The position numbers and the translations under genes are program-made. The notes below the pieces were generated by a model. That model made no database searches. It saw only the letters and a list, made by a program, of their open reading frames with translations, and was not told where the DNA came from. A stretch of DNA of 30,404 bases from DATKOF01 sp035524795 (GTDB lineage Bacteria > Pseudomonadota > Gammaproteobacteria > Burkholderiales > SG8-41), in NCBI GenBank assembly GCA_035524795.1, contig DATKOF010000020.1, forward strand, positions 1-30,404. Direction: 5' to 3'. Positions 30,265 through 30,404 of this stretch are shown piece after piece. Numbering within the stretch: position 1 is the first letter of the stretch; each line of letters begins with the position of its first letter.

Positions 30265-30404
30265 TGACCTGTCCTGAAATTCCTGATCCAGGTTGAAAGT
30301 CCCTAAACTAACCGAAATAGGAGACTTTGACCATGGCTCGGAAACGTTACACCGCGGAAGAAATCATCCACAAGCTGCGTGAAGCTGACGTGCTGTTGTC
30401 CCAG
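30265..30404 (+). mobile_element. Left end of an IS3-family insertion sequence (partial)
   Basis: From about 30265 the sequence begins TGACCTGTCCTGAAATT, a TG-start consistent with IS3-family inverted repeats, and 68 bases later the transposase OrfA starts. The right end lies beyond the window, so the inverted repeat and target duplication cannot be checked. The boundary is an estimate. Confidence 0.6.
30333..30404 (+). CDS. IS3-family transposase OrfA (partial, 5' end only)
   Basis: First 24 codons of a small helix-turn-helix protein that binds the IS ends. MARKRYTAEEIIHKLREADV is typical of OrfA in IS3-family elements (IS407/IS51-like groups). TAGGAG lies 9 bases before the ATG. The rest, and the OrfB integrase domain reached by frameshift, are outside the window. 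Confidence 0.85.
   Translation, partial: MARKRYTAEEIIHKLREADVLLSQ

Overview
The window looks like a stretch of chromosomal backbone from a GC-rich betaproteobacterium, perhaps a Nitrosomonadales or Rhodocyclales-like lineage. That placement rests on gene order and protein flavour, not on a search: yceD-rpmF-plsX-fabHDG-acpP-fabF-pabC-mltG-tmk-holB; rluC/rne; ptp-uvrB/tyrB; and smpB/ratA-rnfH/guaB-guaA-tadA. Nearly every gene is a housekeeping gene.

Layout. 1-9618 (minus strand) is one long lipid-synthesis and DNA-replication operon. It starts from a near-consensus sigma70 promoter at 9632-9660. It runs through YceD, L32, phosphatidic-acid and fatty-acid synthesis (PlsX, FabH, FabD, FabG, AcpP, FabF), then PabC, MltG, Tmk and HolB, which is cut by the window edge. 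A 269-bp MITE-like element with perfect terminal inverted repeats and a CTAG target duplication sits between acpP and fabF and has replaced the fabF start. 9728-11158 (plus) holds maf, a cloverleaf REP-type repeat and an RsmI-like methylase. 11274-11789 is a lower-GC gene with a PD-(D/E)xK-like core, probably acquired. 11812-13808 (minus) holds an S49 peptidase and rluC. 13792-16804 (plus) is rne with a long leader, a large disordered tail and a bidirectional terminator. 16820-19362 (minus) is a low-molecular-weight phosphatase and uvrB. 19520-20895 (plus) is an aromatic aminotransferase and tRNA-Asn.

20994-21296 is the least explained stretch. On the minus strand it has a plausible promoter, a 23-codon ORF with a good ribosome-binding site, a 7-bp hairpin whose loop shows a UUUCUCCUU anti-Shine-Dalgarno sequence, and a U8 Rho-independent terminator. 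Together these predict an independent transcript of about 190 nt, a small regulatory RNA that may also encode a peptide. It lies between tRNA-Asn and a very AT-rich block.

21342-24523 holds a YgfX-like membrane protein, purU, ygfZ and a FabG-type reductase with a palindrome inside its promoter. 24673-28289 (minus) is guaB-guaA-tadA (GTP synthesis and tRNA editing). 28411-30138 holds a DUF4124 protein, rnfH, ratA and smpB. The right edge enters an IS3-family insertion sequence (orfA start at 30333), possibly inserted into the 3' end of an unidentified minus-strand gene.

The observations most worth a second look are the predicted small RNA with its ORF and the MITE that rewired fabF translation. 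Everything else reads as ordinary core genome.
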